From Phaeobacter bryozoorum (GTDB lineage: Bacteria; Pseudomonadota; Alphaproteobacteria; Rhodobacterales; Rhodobacteraceae): 64,000 bases of DNA. The notes beneath the pieces were generated by a model that was not told where the DNA came from, made no database searches, and saw only the letters and a program-made list of their open reading frames with translations. Shown here piece by piece: positions 17,442-26,956 of the stretch (positions are counted from its first letter, which is position 1; each line of letters begins with the position of its first letter). A program made the position numbers and the translations under genes. Location: NCBI RefSeq assembly GCF_041893525.1, contig NZ_CP169068.1. One strand, given 5' to 3'.

Positions 17442-18467
17442 GTGTTACAGGTTCCCGAAATGATCGATGACTATTTTGTGCAAAAAGGGGCGTCGGCCAA
17501 TCTGACGATCCCCTTTGACGGTGAGCCGCAGGATTTCTATTTCCTGCTGCTGCCGAAGGCGACGATGCTGCCCATCGCGGCCGCCGTCGAGCCGTTGCGC
17601 ATTGCCAATCAGGTCACCAATACGCAGCTCTATCGCTGGTATGTGATGACACCGGATGGCGAACCGATCCGCTGTTCAAACGGGATGACCATCACGCCGG
17701 ACCTGCCAATGGGTCCGCTCCCGGGGGATGCTCTGGCTTTTGTCTGCTCGGGCGTGGAACCGCAGAATGCCGCCAGTGAGACGGTGTTGAACTGGCTGCG
17801 GCGCGAACGCCGCTTTGGCCGCTCGATCGGCGGCATCTGCACCGGGGCCTTTGCTCTGGCGCAGGCTGGGCTGCTGGGCGAGCATCGGTTCACCCTGCAC
17901 TGGGAGAACCAGCCCGGTTTTGTCGAGAGATATCCGGACCTGCTCCCATCGCCTCGGATCTTTGAAATCAGCGATACTCTGATGACATGCGGCGGCGGCA
18001 ATGCAGCCACAGATATGATGCTGAACCTGATCGAGGAACGCCATGGCAAGCAGCTGGCGATCATTGTTGCCGACATGTGCCTGCATGTGCGTACCGGCGG
18101 GCAGAGCACACCGCAGAAGTCCAATTACGCGGTCGCAATCGGCAGCCGCAACCAACGGCTGCTGAACGCGCTTCAGCTGATGCAGGAATCAATTGAGGAG
18201 CCACTCTCAATCGGCGAGCTCTGTGATCGGCTGGATATCTCGCGCCGTCAGCTGGAGCGGCTGTTTGCGCGCTATCTCGACCAGAGCCCGATGCATGTCT
18301 ATTTCGACATGCGGCTCAGCCATGCCTTTGCGCTGATGAACGAGACCTCGATGTCAGTGACCGAGATCGCGCTGGCGTCTGGCTTCAACAGCGCCACGCA
18401 TTTCTCGCGCCAGTTCAAACGCAAGTTCGGCGCCAGCCCGCATTTTTTCCGCAAGGGGTGGAACTGA
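17442..18467 (+). CDS. GlxA-family regulator (DJ-1/PfpI domain plus AraC HTH)
   Basis: A 341-residue protein with an N-terminal amidase-like DJ-1/PfpI domain (about residues 30-200, including SIGGICTGAFALAQAGLL with a cysteine at the nucleophile-elbow position, and LMTCGGGNAATDMMLNL) and a C-terminal AraC DNA-binding domain with two helix-turn-helix units (SIGELCDRLDISRRQLERLF and SVTEIALASGFNSATHFSRQ). Relatives include GbdR and CdhR, which control glycine betaine and carnitine breakdown; the ligand here is unknown. The frame opens with GTG, with an in-frame ATG 18 bases later; neither has a clear Shine-Dalgarno. It is divergent from clpP. Confidence 0.9.
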   Translation: MLQVPEMIDDYFVQKGASANLTIPFDGEPQDFYFLLLPKATMLPIAAAVEPLRIANQVTNTQLYRWYVMTPDGEPIRCSNGMTITPDLPMGPLPGDALAFVCSGVEPQNAASETVLNWLRRERRFGRSIGGICTGAFALAQAGLLGEHRFTLHWENQPGFVERYPDLLPSPRIFEISDTLMTCGGGNAATDMMLNLIEERHGKQLAIIVADMCLHVRTGGQSTPQKSNYAVAIGSRNQRLLNALQLMQESIEEPLSIGELCDRLDISRRQLERLFARYLDQSPMHVYFDMRLSHAFALMNETSMSVTEIALASGFNSATHFSRQFKRKFGASPHFFRKGWN

Positions 18468-18523
18468 GCCGCAGCAGCCGCCGACAGCAGCAGCCCCCCG
18501 TTGCGGATGAGCAGGCGGTGTCC

Positions 18524-19396
18524 TCAGCCGTCGATCTTGCGCCCCATGATGGCCAGCGACTGCTGGTAGACGGTTGCCGCATTCCATTCCTTCAGCACGC
18601 GGTAATTCGGCTCCCCCTGTTGGTAGCCACGCCCGGGTTTCCAGCCTTTCTTGCGCAGGAAATGGGCGGTTGAGGCCAGCGCATCCCCCATGTTGTAGAA
18701 ATCCACCCGCCCGTTGCCATCCCAGTCCACACCGTAGTTGAGCGCATTCCCCGGCAGGAACTGGGTGTGCCCCAGTTCGCCGTGTTTGGCGCCTTTGGTC
18801 GCGCCGGTAATGGCGCCCTGATCCACCAGTTTCAGCGCACCAATGGCATGGGGTTTGAAGAAATCGGAGCGGCGGCAGTCGTAGGTCAGCGTCACGATGG
18901 CCGAGACCACCTGACTGTCACCCATGTAATTGCCAAACGCAGTTTCCATACCGTGAATTGCAATCAGGATCCCGGCCGGAACCCCGAACTTGCGTTCCAA
19001 GGCGGCAAAGAACTCCGCATTGCGTGCCTTGCGCTTGCGGCCTTGGGCGATGATCGTATTGGCGCCGCGGATCTGCATGAATTTCTCAAGAGAATAGCGA
19101 AAGCTCTTCTGGTTGCGATCTGCGGCGATGGTGCGGCTGGCGTAGCTGGTATTGGCCAGCGCGTTCAGCCCGGCCTGGCGGACGCCGGCGCGTTGCGCCT
19201 CCTGGGCGAAATCGCGTTTCCAGGTCTCAAACCCGGCAGAGGTATTGCCGCAGGATGCCGCCATCGCGGCAAGGGGAAGGCCAGAGGCCAGCATCGCGGT
19301 GACGGCGATGGCTGACAGCCGACGGCTGAGCAGCAGCGGCGCTCGACGATGAGTGGTGGTGGCATCTGAGGTGAAGGGGCGAAACAACTGGAACAT
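18524..19396 (-). CDS. MltB-like lytic murein transglycosylase
   Basis: A 290-residue periplasmic peptidoglycan-cleaving enzyme of the SLT_2/MltB family. It has a long N-region with a hydrophobic signal (SAIAVTAMLASGLPLAAMAA), then the fold with GVPAGILIAIHGMETAFGNYMG, where the glutamate in GMETAFG is the catalytic acid, and GELGHTQFLPGNALNYGVDWDGNG. It lacks the C-terminal peptidoglycan-binding domain some relatives have. It converges with the GlxA-type regulator. Confidence 0.93.
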   Translation of the reverse strand: MFQLFRPFTSDATTTHRRAPLLLSRRLSAIAVTAMLASGLPLAAMAASCGNTSAGFETWKRDFAQEAQRAGVRQAGLNALANTSYASRTIAADRNQKSFRYSLEKFMQIRGANTIIAQGRKRKARNAEFFAALERKFGVPAGILIAIHGMETAFGNYMGDSQVVSAIVTLTYDCRRSDFFKPHAIGALKLVDQGAITGATKGAKHGELGHTQFLPGNALNYGVDWDGNGRVDFYNMGDALASTAHFLRKKGWKPGRGYQQGEPNYRVLKEWNAATVYQQSLAIMGRKIDG

Positions 19397-19514
19397 CTTA
19401 AAAAACCTGAATCCGAAGCTTATGGGCTGAACCTTCAGTCTAGCTGAAATCTGCGTCGAGACCAGCCATCAGATCACCCCGGCGCAAGCCTATGTCCGAC
19501 GTCAGTTCGCGGCC

Positions 19515-20765
19515 TCAGGCAAACGCGCTGCCCGCAGCCAGCGCCAGACCATCGGCGACAGCTGTCATCGCGTTCTCTGAATATAGCTCAGCGCGCGGAC
19601 AGAGCTGCTGCATCTGCGTCTGCACCGCCGCAAGCAGGGCCGAACCCCCGACCAGAACCACCCGCGTGACCTGATCACCGCGCAGATCCGCCCGACGAAG
19701 GGTCTCGCGGGCACAGGCGGTGATCTCGTCGATATCGCTCGCCAGGCTCTGCTCAAGCGTCTGCGTGTCCAGGGGCACCGACAGCCCCGGTTCCAGAACC
19801 TTCAGATCAATCACCGCGCGGCGGCGATCTGGGTGATTGACTGCGATTTTGCCCCGCTCAACGGCAAAGGCCAGATCGTGCCCCAGCTCATCTTCCAACA
19901 CGGAGACAAGCCGTGCCAGTTTTTCAGGTTCTTCGGCATTGCGCGCCAGATCCTGCGCGGCGCGGCGACTGTCGGCAGCATAGAGGAAAGGGATCATCTG
20001 CCAGGTCGCCAGATCGTTGAACAGCCGGTTGGGTGCAGGCAGGCTGCCGCCGCCAAAACTGTTGCGAATGGCACTGCCGCGCCCCAACAGCGGCATCACG
20101 TGATCAATGCTCAGCTGCCGGTCGAAATCGGTCCCGCCAAGACGCACGCCATGCGAGGCCAGAATACGCGCGGTCCCATCCCGTGACTGCTCAAAGGCTG
20201 TGAAGTCCGAGGTGCCGCCGCCGATATCAACGATCAGGCCGATGCCGGGCTTGGGCTGTGCCGAGCGCAGGGCCGCTTCGGGTTCCAGCATGAAACGGAC
20301 CTCCTCAAACCCTGCGGCCAGATAGCAGGCGCGCAGGTCCACTTCGGCCTGGGCATCGCGGGCTGCATCCTTGCTGTGAAACAGCACCGGTCGGCCTGAC
20401 AGCGCATGGCTGAACGACTGGCCGGTTGCCGCCTCTGCCCGGGTCTTCAGCTCGGCCAGAAAACGGGCCACGATAGTGACAAAATCGACCAGCTCACCAT
20501 TCAGACGACGTTTTTCATACATCAGCGGCGTGCCGAGCAGGCTTTTCAAGGCACGCATGAAGCGGCCTTCGTCCCCATTGATCAACGCGCGGGTGGCTGG
20601 CCGCCCGATAATCATCTTGCGACGATCAGGATCAAAGAACACGGCGGTTGGCAGCGTGGTTTCCCCCGGCTCGATCTCCACCAGCCAGGGTCGTCCGTTG
20701 ACCGCAACACCGGCTGCCGAGTTGGAGGTGCCAAAGTCGATTCCAAGGGTGTTGGGAGTGGTCAT
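19515..20765 (-). CDS. YegD-like Hsp70-family protein
   Basis: A 416-residue protein made of the Hsp70 ATPase domain only: phosphate-1 motif GIDFGTSNSAAGVAV at the N-terminus, phosphate-2 LIVDIGGGTSDFTAFE, and the adenosine motif VVLVGGSALLAAVQ near the end. It lacks the substrate-binding beta-domain and helical lid of DnaK, as in E. coli YegD, whose role is unsettled. I start at MTTPNTLG because this is where the conserved fold begins; the open frame extends 150 bases upstream with unlikely sequence. It lies downstream of soxD on the same strand, with a 184-base gap. Confidence 0.88.
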   Translation of the reverse strand: MTTPNTLGIDFGTSNSAAGVAVNGRPWLVEIEPGETTLPTAVFFDPDRRKMIIGRPATRALINGDEGRFMRALKSLLGTPLMYEKRRLNGELVDFVTIVARFLAELKTRAEAATGQSFSHALSGRPVLFHSKDAARDAQAEVDLRACYLAAGFEEVRFMLEPEAALRSAQPKPGIGLIVDIGGGTSDFTAFEQSRDGTARILASHGVRLGGTDFDRQLSIDHVMPLLGRGSAIRNSFGGGSLPAPNRLFNDLATWQMIPFLYAADSRRAAQDLARNAEEPEKLARLVSVLEDELGHDLAFAVERGKIAVNHPDRRRAVIDLKVLEPGLSVPLDTQTLEQSLASDIDEITACARETLRRADLRGDQVTRVVLVGGSALLAAVQTQMQQLCPRAELYSENAMTAVADGLALAAGSAFA

Positions 20766-20949
20766 GTCTGACACCTGTCGCTGAGAAAGAATCGGCGTGA
20801 GTATCTGAAGACGTTGGGCAAAACAAGTGTTCAGACAGCGGCGGAACGACACAACTCTGGCGGAACGCAAACCACCCCCGCGATAGCCATCGCGGAGGTG
20901 GTGGGAGGCAGGCATCGCCTGACGCCTGCATTGAGGAGTGCTGGCGGGG

Positions 20950-22059
20950 TCAGTCGGCGGTTGCGGCCTTCAGATAAGCGATCACCGCTTCGATATCGGC
21001 GTCTTTCTTCAACCCCGCAAAGGACATCTTGGTCCCTTTCATGTATTTCTTCGGATTTGCGAGAAAGGCTGCAAGCGCGGCCTCATCCCAGACCAGCCCA
21101 TTTTCTGCCGCCGCTAGCAGCGCCTTGGAATAGCGAAACCCATCAACATGGGCGGCTGGCGCGCCGATGATTTCGTTCAGGATCGGACCGGTTTTCGATT
21201 TCGCGCCCGCGCCGATCTGGTGGCAGGATTTGCATTTGCGAAAGGTCTTCTCGCCCTTTGCGACCAGCTCAGGGTCTGGACCGATGTCTGGGGTAGCCTC
21301 TGGGGCGACGGCCTCTTTGACGGACGCGCTGTCTGCCTCTGCGGCGGGCACGGCCGGTTCGGCTGCCGTGTCCGCTTGTGTCTCAGCGGCATCGGTTTCG
21401 TCCGGCGTCACATCCAGCACCATGGCGCGCATGGTAATCTCGACGCTATCCTTGCAGCTCTCCATGCAGGGCGAAGCGGTCCAGAAGTGTTTTTCCGCTT
21501 CCAGCCGGTCATCCAGAATGAAGCCATCCGCATTGGGCAGCTGCACCCCGGCAAAGGTTTCGTCCGACAGCACAAACTCATCATCGACCAGGTCGTTGGA
21601 ATAGAGGATATAGGCGACAATCGCATAGACCTCATCCGGGGTCAGAGATTGTGCGTCGCCAAAGGGCATGGAACGGTTCACGTAATCCCACGTGGTCGAG
21701 AGATACGGCCAGTAGCTGCCGACAGTTTTCAGCGGATCGTCATGGTCGAGCGTGCCCTGCCCGCCCGCGAGCTTGGGCCAATTGCCCACACCCTCGGCGA
21801 AATCGCCGTGGCAGACCGCGCATTTTTCGGCAAAGACCTCCTCGCCGGTGAAGACATCGCCCGAGCCTTCGGGCAGCCCGGTGCCATCGGGAGAGACATC
21901 GAGATCCCAGGCCGCGATTTCCTCCGGCAAGGCCGGGCGACCGAGGCCGAATTTTTCCGCTGCGGCTGGCGTCACGACCATCGTGGAAAAGACAGCCGCT
22001 GCAAGCAAAATCCGCCTCCCCTCGGTGGGCTTCATCACCACTTCAAGAAACCTCAACAT
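20950..22059 (-). CDS. soxD: SoxD, dihaem cytochrome c subunit of sulfane dehydrogenase SoxCD
   Basis: A 369-residue periplasmic cytochrome. The signal peptide is ILLAAAVFSTMVVTPAAA; haem-binding motifs are CAVCH (residues 80-84) and CKSCH near residue 275, joined by an Ala/Glu/Pro-rich linker (about 215-255). SoxCD oxidises the sulfane sulfur bound to SoxY to the sulfone level, releasing six electrons, which lets thiosulfate be oxidised fully to sulfate without sulfur globules. The ATG chosen overlaps soxC by 17 bases and has GAGGCGG upstream; an alternative ATG 24 bases later would still leave a full signal peptide. Last gene of the soxVWXYZABCD run. Confidence 0.95.
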   Translation of the reverse strand: MLRFLEVVMKPTEGRRILLAAAVFSTMVVTPAAAEKFGLGRPALPEEIAAWDLDVSPDGTGLPEGSGDVFTGEEVFAEKCAVCHGDFAEGVGNWPKLAGGQGTLDHDDPLKTVGSYWPYLSTTWDYVNRSMPFGDAQSLTPDEVYAIVAYILYSNDLVDDEFVLSDETFAGVQLPNADGFILDDRLEAEKHFWTASPCMESCKDSVEITMRAMVLDVTPDETDAAETQADTAAEPAVPAAEADSASVKEAVAPEATPDIGPDPELVAKGEKTFRKCKSCHQIGAGAKSKTGPILNEIIGAPAAHVDGFRYSKALLAAAENGLVWDEAALAAFLANPKKYMKGTKMSFAGLKKDADIEAVIAYLKAATAD

Positions 22060-23314
22060 TTTCCGCCTCCCCGTTTGCCTTGACCCACCAGGTCTGGATG
22101 GCGTTGTTGTGATAAATCGAATTCAGCCCCCGCACCTCGCGCAGCTGCGCCTTGGTTGGCTGCACATAGCCCGACGCGTCGCGAGCCCGGCTTTGCAGCA
22201 GCATCTCGGACCCGTCCCAGTTGATATCCAGATAGAACCGGGTCAGCGCCTTGTCCGTTCCCGGTGCCGCCAGCCGCGCCTCGGTCCAGGTCTTGCCGCC
22301 ATCCAGGGACACATCCACGCCAGTGATTGCGCCGCGCCCGGACCAGGCCAGGCCAGTGATCACCAGCGGCCCGGCGCCATGGGTAATCGGTGCCTGAGGG
22401 CTTGGGCTGGTCACAACGGATTTTGCGTCCATCTCCCAGGTCCACTTGCGGCTGATGCCATTGGCCAGCGTGTCGGTGTATTTCGAGGTTTCCTCGCGGC
22501 TCTCGACCGGACCTGCCATGACCTCGATCCGGCGCAGCCATTTGACCCACATATTGCCTTCCCAGCCGGGCACCACGAGGCGCACCGGATAGCCGTGCTC
22601 CTTGCGCAGCGCCTCACCGTTGGCCTTGAAGGCGACCAGCACGTCGTCCATCGCCTTCTCCAGCGGGATTGAGCGCCCGTTGGAGGACGCATCCGCCCCC
22701 TCGACATAAACCCATTTGCCTGCGGGGTTTACGCCAGCTTCCTCAAGCAGGTTGCGCAGCGGGACACCGGAATATTCCATGTTGTGGATCATGCCATGGG
22801 TGAACTGCGCGCCATTGAGTTGCGCGCCGGCCCACTCCATGCCGGAATTCGCAGCACATTCGCAGAAATAGACGCGGTTTTCGCGCGGGAAGCGTTCCAG
22901 ATCCGCATAGGTAAACACCAAAGGCGTGTCGACCAGGCCGTTGATCATCAGCCGATAGTCATCCTTGCGCAGCTCAATCGCGCCGGAGTGATGACGTTCA
23001 AAGGCGCAGCCTTGCGGGGTGATGGTTCCGTCCAGCGCGTGGATCGGCGTGAAGTTGATCGAGCTGATGGTGTCCGCCGTCAGCCACTCCACATTGCGCC
23101 GGACCACGTCGCTTTCGTATTTGATCGGCAGGCCGTAGGGGGTGGTATCCACGCCGTCGCCAAGACCGGATGCCCAGTCCTGCACCTCTATGATCAGCGG
23201 GTCGGGTGTCGCAGCGCCAGCAGAACGGCTCGCTACTGCCCCTGCCCCAACCGCCGCAGCACCGGCCAGAAACTGGCGACGCGACCGGCTGGTTTGCTTC
23301 GGTTTATCAGTCAT
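22043..23314 (-). CDS. soxC: SoxC, molybdenum subunit of sulfane dehydrogenase
   Basis: A 423-residue sulfite-oxidase-family molybdoenzyme. It begins with a twin-arginine signal (SRSRRQFLAGAAAVGAGAVA), so it is exported folded with cofactor. The molybdenum-binding cysteine is in the ECAANS motif (C153), and the C-terminal dimerisation domain contains GLAWSGRGAITGVDVSLDGG. Partner of SoxD, whose gene overlaps its 3' end. A perfect ATTC-N8-GAAT palindrome lies 27 bases upstream of its start, suggesting a SoxR-controlled internal promoter. Confidence 0.96.
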   Translation of the reverse strand: MTDKPKQTSRSRRQFLAGAAAVGAGAVASRSAGAATPDPLIIEVQDWASGLGDGVDTTPYGLPIKYESDVVRRNVEWLTADTISSINFTPIHALDGTITPQGCAFERHHSGAIELRKDDYRLMINGLVDTPLVFTYADLERFPRENRVYFCECAANSGMEWAGAQLNGAQFTHGMIHNMEYSGVPLRNLLEEAGVNPAGKWVYVEGADASSNGRSIPLEKAMDDVLVAFKANGEALRKEHGYPVRLVVPGWEGNMWVKWLRRIEVMAGPVESREETSKYTDTLANGISRKWTWEMDAKSVVTSPSPQAPITHGAGPLVITGLAWSGRGAITGVDVSLDGGKTWTEARLAAPGTDKALTRFYLDINWDGSEMLLQSRARDASGYVQPTKAQLREVRGLNSIYHNNAIQTWWVKANGEAENVEVS

Positions 23315-23339
23315 CTCTGATTGCCTCCTTACATCGAAA

Positions 23340-23357
23340 AATTCACTTTCGTGAATT
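23340..23357. promoter_or_regulatory. Candidate SoxR operator upstream of soxC
   Basis: Perfect inverted repeat AATTCAC-TTTC-GTGAATT, which contains ATTC (23341-23344), 8 bases, GAAT (23353-23356). This is the spacing recalled for SqrR/BigR-group ArsR repressors. It sits in the 76-base soxB-soxC gap. Binding by SoxR is inference. Confidence 0.6.
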
Positions 23358-23390
23358 CATCAGCGCAAAAATTTTTGGCGGATGCCGGGC

Positions 23391-25088
23391 TTAGGCGCCC
23401 GACACCTGCACGGAATTGTTCGGGGAAAGGGTAACGGTGCCCATCTTGCGAATGTGGCTTTCGACCACATCCCAGATCTGCGGCCCCTCGGTCCCTTCAT
23501 TCACGCTGGCCCAGCCGGCAACGATATAGGTCTTGGCCAGGTCAATCGCCTCGCCGGTCTTCAGCAGTGTCATATTGCTGATCCGTTCGCCCTGCGGCTT
23601 GGTGATGTCGATATGGTAGCCCATGCCACCGACGCGCACCATGTCGCCGCCCTGCTGGTAATAAGGGTCGGGATTGAAAATGTTGTCGGCCACGTCCTCC
23701 ATCACCACCTTCAGGAATTCGCCTGTCATTTCATTGCGATAGGCTGCACCGTAGCTCATCGACGTGACATTCCAGATATCCTCGCGGGTGATGTCATCGC
23801 CGGGCAGCAAGGACGGCCCCCAACGCACGCCGGGCGACAGGGCGATATCGGCCTCACGCTCGCTCAGCAGCGCGTCACAGATGAGATCGTCCCAAGTGCC
23901 GTTGAAATTGCCGCGCCGATAGAGCAACTCATCAGTCTGGCCGATCACCTCGGCCAGCTCTGCCTCATAGGGCGCGCGCTGGTCGTTGATCAGCTGGCTG
24001 ATCACCGGATCCGGCGCAATGACGTCCGAAAACACCGGGATCAGCTTGTGCCGCAGCCCCATCAGCTGGCTGTCACGCACGTCCAGATCCACGCGGGAGA
24101 CAAATTTGCCATTGGACCCAGACGCAACAATGTGGGTCTGACCAACAAGAACCGGTTCCGGTAGCGCATCATGGGTGTGGCCGGACAGGATCACGTCGAT
24201 GCCGCTGACCACACCGGCCATTTTCTTGTCAACGTCAAAACCGTTGTGCGACAGCACCACAACAACATCCGCACCAGCGGCGCGTACCTCGTCGACCATC
24301 TCCTGCATATGTTCATCGCGGATCCCAAAGGAGTATTCCGGGAACATCCAGCCGGGGTTTGCAATCGGCATATAGGGGAAGGCCTGACCGATCACGGCTA
24401 CCTTGGCCCCGCCCCTTTCGAAAAATTTGTAAGGTTTGAACAGCTCAGCCGGTTCATCCCATTCCGCGTCAAAGATATTCTGGCCAAGTGCGGCAAAGGG
24501 CAGCCCCTCGACGATCTCATTCACCCGGTCCGATCCCAGCGTGAACTCCCAGTGGAAGGTCATCGCATCCGGCTTCAGCGCGTTCATCACATTGACCATG
24601 TCCTGGCCTTCGGTGTGATGACAGGTATAGGAGCCATGCCAGGTGTCGCCGCCATCCAGCAACAGCGCATCGGGGCGGTCGGCGCGGATGGCATTGATGA
24701 TTGTTGCAACACGATCCAGCCCCCCGACCCGGCCATAGCCCTGCGCAAGCGACGCAAAATCATTGTAGGTCAATGCATAAGCTGAGGGGCTGCCATCGGC
24801 GATCCCATAGGCCTTGCGGAAATCCGCGCCGGTGATATGCGGAACATGGCCCTTGTTGTCACCAACCCCAAGATTGACCGAGGGCTCACGAAAATAGATC
24901 GGCTTCAGCTGAGCGTGAATGTCCGTGACATGGATCAGGCTGATGTTGCCATAGGTGTCAAACTGCAGGAGCTGATCCTGTGTCAGCTTCTGCTGCGCTG
25001 CCAGTCTGGCCCAGCTGCCAAAACCTGAGGCCCCGACAAGCGCTGACGCTGCCATGGAGACCTGCAAGAAATCACGCCGCGAGATCAT
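23391..25088 (-). CDS. soxB: SoxB, dimanganese thiosulfohydrolase
   Basis: A 565-residue enzyme that hydrolyses the terminal sulfonate from SoxY-bound thiosulfate as sulfate. It has a Tat signal (ISRRDFLQVSMAASALVGAS) and the 5'-nucleotidase-superfamily metal motifs: IHVTDIHAQLKP, LDGGDTWHGS, LSHNGFDVD and SGHTHDA. The C-terminal domain ends in the family phrase VAGWASVNEGTEGPQIWDVV. The start is the ATG at the Tat signal. A perfect ATTC-N8-GAAT element lies about 30 bases upstream. Confidence 0.98.
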   Translation of the reverse strand: MISRRDFLQVSMAASALVGASGFGSWARLAAQQKLTQDQLLQFDTYGNISLIHVTDIHAQLKPIYFREPSVNLGVGDNKGHVPHITGADFRKAYGIADGSPSAYALTYNDFASLAQGYGRVGGLDRVATIINAIRADRPDALLLDGGDTWHGSYTCHHTEGQDMVNVMNALKPDAMTFHWEFTLGSDRVNEIVEGLPFAALGQNIFDAEWDEPAELFKPYKFFERGGAKVAVIGQAFPYMPIANPGWMFPEYSFGIRDEHMQEMVDEVRAAGADVVVVLSHNGFDVDKKMAGVVSGIDVILSGHTHDALPEPVLVGQTHIVASGSNGKFVSRVDLDVRDSQLMGLRHKLIPVFSDVIAPDPVISQLINDQRAPYEAELAEVIGQTDELLYRRGNFNGTWDDLICDALLSEREADIALSPGVRWGPSLLPGDDITREDIWNVTSMSYGAAYRNEMTGEFLKVVMEDVADNIFNPDPYYQQGGDMVRVGGMGYHIDITKPQGERISNMTLLKTGEAIDLAKTYIVAGWASVNEGTEGPQIWDVVESHIRKMGTVTLSPNNSVQVSGA

Positions 25089-25119
25089 GGGTTCATCTTC
25101 CTACTGAGACACACGATAT

Positions 25120-25135
25120 ATTCGCATGTTTGAAT
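25120..25135. promoter_or_regulatory. Candidate SoxR operator upstream of soxB
   Basis: ATTC (25120-25123), GCATGTTT, GAAT (25132-25135), a perfect match to ATTC-N8-GAAT in the 98-base soxA-soxB gap. It is the same element as before soxC and soxX. Confidence 0.6.
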
Positions 25136-25186
25136 GATATTGAGGGAAACGCGCCCCGCATCATCTCTGACACGGGGCCACGCGGA

Positions 25187-26038
25187 TCAGTTGCGGACAG
25201 ACGGTGCCTCGACCGAGAGGCCGTTGCCACGCGATGCGACATAGAGCTCCAGCGCCACAAACTCAGCCGAACCCGGTTTGTAAGTCTCGGCGCGGGTGTC
25301 ACGCACGCAGCCTTTGAACCGCGCATGGGCCGTGTTCAGCTTAGTGTTCTTCAAGCGGTAGACCGGGAAGCCATTGATCTGGCCCTGGCTCAGATGGTCG
25401 GCGCGGATCATGTTGCCATAGTTGTCTTCATGGCAATTGGCACAGGAGAGTTCTAGCTGACCGGTGCGGGTGTAGTAGAGCTCCTTGCCCTGTTCCCAGG
25501 TGGACTGGGCCGGGCCGTCAATGGCCACGTTGACCGGCATCCCGCGCGATTGCACCGAAATCAGCGCTTCCATGGCCGCCATCTTGCCGCTGGTGTATTT
25601 CCACTTCTCCGCGCCCATCTGGTTCTCGCGGCAGTCGTTGATCTGCATGACGAGGGTACGCATCTCGCCTGCATCCTCGTTCCACTTGGGGTAAACCGCG
25701 CGGACGCCGACCATGCTCTCTTCGACATCGTCGTGGCAGGAGGCGCAGGATTTCTCCGCGGTGCCTTCAACCTTGGACCATGTGTCCATTGCCTGATCGA
25801 CAAAGACCATTGCAGGGTTGTCAAAATCATCCATCTGCAGCGCCTGCGTCTCATCCGAGCGGAAATGCCAGCCTGACATCACCTCGTCCAGCACATCAGC
25901 AACATGCGCGGGTGCGGCGGTCTTGGTGACTATTTCGATCTCGTCATTGACGACCAGCGTATCATCATCCGCCTCGGCAAAGGCGGTAACGGGCAAGGCC
26001 AGCGCCATGGCAATTGCGGTGATTGCCTTATTATTCAT
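25187..26038 (-). CDS. soxA: SoxA, dihaem cytochrome c of the SoxAX complex
   Basis: A 283-residue protein with a signal peptide (AITAIAMALALPVTAFA) and two CxxCH motifs, CASCH (98-102) and CANCH (199-203). FKGCVRD supplies C244, the cysteine that ligates the active haem and carries a persulfide in known SoxA. SoxAX joins thiosulfate oxidatively to the SoxY cysteine. Having two haems puts it in the Paracoccus/Rhodovulum type rather than the monohaem type. The start is the ATG after GGGAGGAAACAAG; the open frame upstream overlaps soxZ and is spurious. Confidence 0.97.
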   Translation of the reverse strand: MNNKAITAIAMALALPVTAFAEADDDTLVVNDEIEIVTKTAAPAHVADVLDEVMSGWHFRSDETQALQMDDFDNPAMVFVDQAMDTWSKVEGTAEKSCASCHDDVEESMVGVRAVYPKWNEDAGEMRTLVMQINDCRENQMGAEKWKYTSGKMAAMEALISVQSRGMPVNVAIDGPAQSTWEQGKELYYTRTGQLELSCANCHEDNYGNMIRADHLSQGQINGFPVYRLKNTKLNTAHARFKGCVRDTRAETYKPGSAEFVALELYVASRGNGLSVEAPSVRN

Positions 26039-26111
26039 CTTGTTTCCTCCCTTGGGTGGTCGTCCCGCCCGGCGTTCCGGACAGGACGTTTGCCTATGGA
26101 TCCGGAAGGGA

Positions 26112-26441
26112 TCAGCCGATCGCGATCGGCTTTTGTTCCGTGTAGACAGAGCCGTCATCGTCGTACCAGGTGAAGACGAATTCACCCGCCTCGGGGACGG
26201 TGGCGTCGAACTGGAAGTAAGGGTTGGTGGAAATGGCGGGTTCCATGGCCACATCAACAACGGACTGACCGTTGAACTCGCAGGTAAAGCGATTGATGAT
26301 CGACCGCGGAATGACGTTGCCTTCCTTGTCCTTGCGCTGACCGCTTTCCATGTTGTGGCTGATCAGCGTCTTGATGGTCACCGCTTCGCCTGCGGCTGCT
26401 TTCTTCGGGACTTTGACGCGGGGTTTTACACCGGATGCCAT
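26112..26441 (-). CDS. soxZ: SoxZ, subunit of the SoxYZ carrier
   Basis: A 109-residue immunoglobulin-like protein with no signal peptide of its own; it is exported by hitch-hiking with SoxY, which has the Tat signal. Family phrases are PRVKVPKKAAAGEAVTIKTL, SHNMESGQRKD and PYFQFDATVPEAGEFVFTW. It holds the SoxY arm that carries sulfur intermediates. Confidence 0.97.
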   Translation of the reverse strand: MASGVKPRVKVPKKAAAGEAVTIKTLISHNMESGQRKDKEGNVIPRSIINRFTCEFNGQSVVDVAMEPAISTNPYFQFDATVPEAGEFVFTWYDDDGSVYTEQKPIAIG

Positions 26442-26490
26442 GTCGTTAACTCCTGATATCTATGGGGCGAACCTGACGGACAGGTCGCGC

Positions 26491-26907
26491 TTAGCCGCCG
26501 CAGCCGCCGATGGTCACTTTGACGGTCGCGCTTGCCTTGGCAAAGCTGCCGTCGGCCATTTTGGCAACTGCCACAATGTCTTGCGTGCCTGCGAGGCGAA
26601 TCCGTGTGGCGGCTGACTGGCTGGCAGCCAACGGACCAAAGGTAAAGGTCGCGACGCCCGGGGTCGGGTTGCCGGTCGCCAGGATCATGATGGCCGAAGC
26701 ACCGGGCGCATCGACCTCGATCGGTACGGTATTGCCGTTTTCGGCGATTTCGGGCGCGGTCAGTGTCAGGCCGGTGTCAGCCATATCAGCGCCACCCGTG
26801 AACTCTGCAATCCGATCCTCGGCTGCAGCAACGACACGCAGGGGCAGCATGGTCAGGGCAGCGGCCCCAAGGCCAAGGCCAAGTGTGTCGCGACGTGAGA
26901 ACTCCAT
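26491..26907 (-). CDS. soxY: SoxY, sulfur-carrier protein of the Sox pathway
   Basis: A 138-residue carrier. It has a twin-arginine signal (FSRRDTLGLGLGAAALTML) and ends in GGCGG, the swinging arm whose cysteine bears thiosulfate and later sulfane intermediates. The start is the ATG following AAAGGAGAC; the frame upstream is not coding-like. soxZ lies 49 bases downstream, forming the SoxYZ heterodimer. Confidence 0.98.
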   Translation of the reverse strand: MEFSRRDTLGLGLGAAALTMLPLRVVAAAEDRIAEFTGGADMADTGLTLTAPEIAENGNTVPIEVDAPGASAIMILATGNPTPGVATFTFGPLAASQSAATRIRLAGTQDIVAVAKMADGSFAKASATVKVTIGGCGG

Positions 26908-26956
26908 CGTATGTCTCCTTTGACGTTGATGGCGCAAAAGATCCCGGTCCTTTGCG

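Noticed and set aside
17207..17470. An 87-codon plus-strand frame between clpP and the GlxA-type gene
   Set aside because: Extremely basic, overlaps the regulator start and has no Shine-Dalgarno, so it is probably chance.
26039..26260. Longer N-terminus for SoxA
   Set aside because: It would overlap soxZ and bury the signal peptide; a strong Shine-Dalgarno precedes the ATG at 26038.
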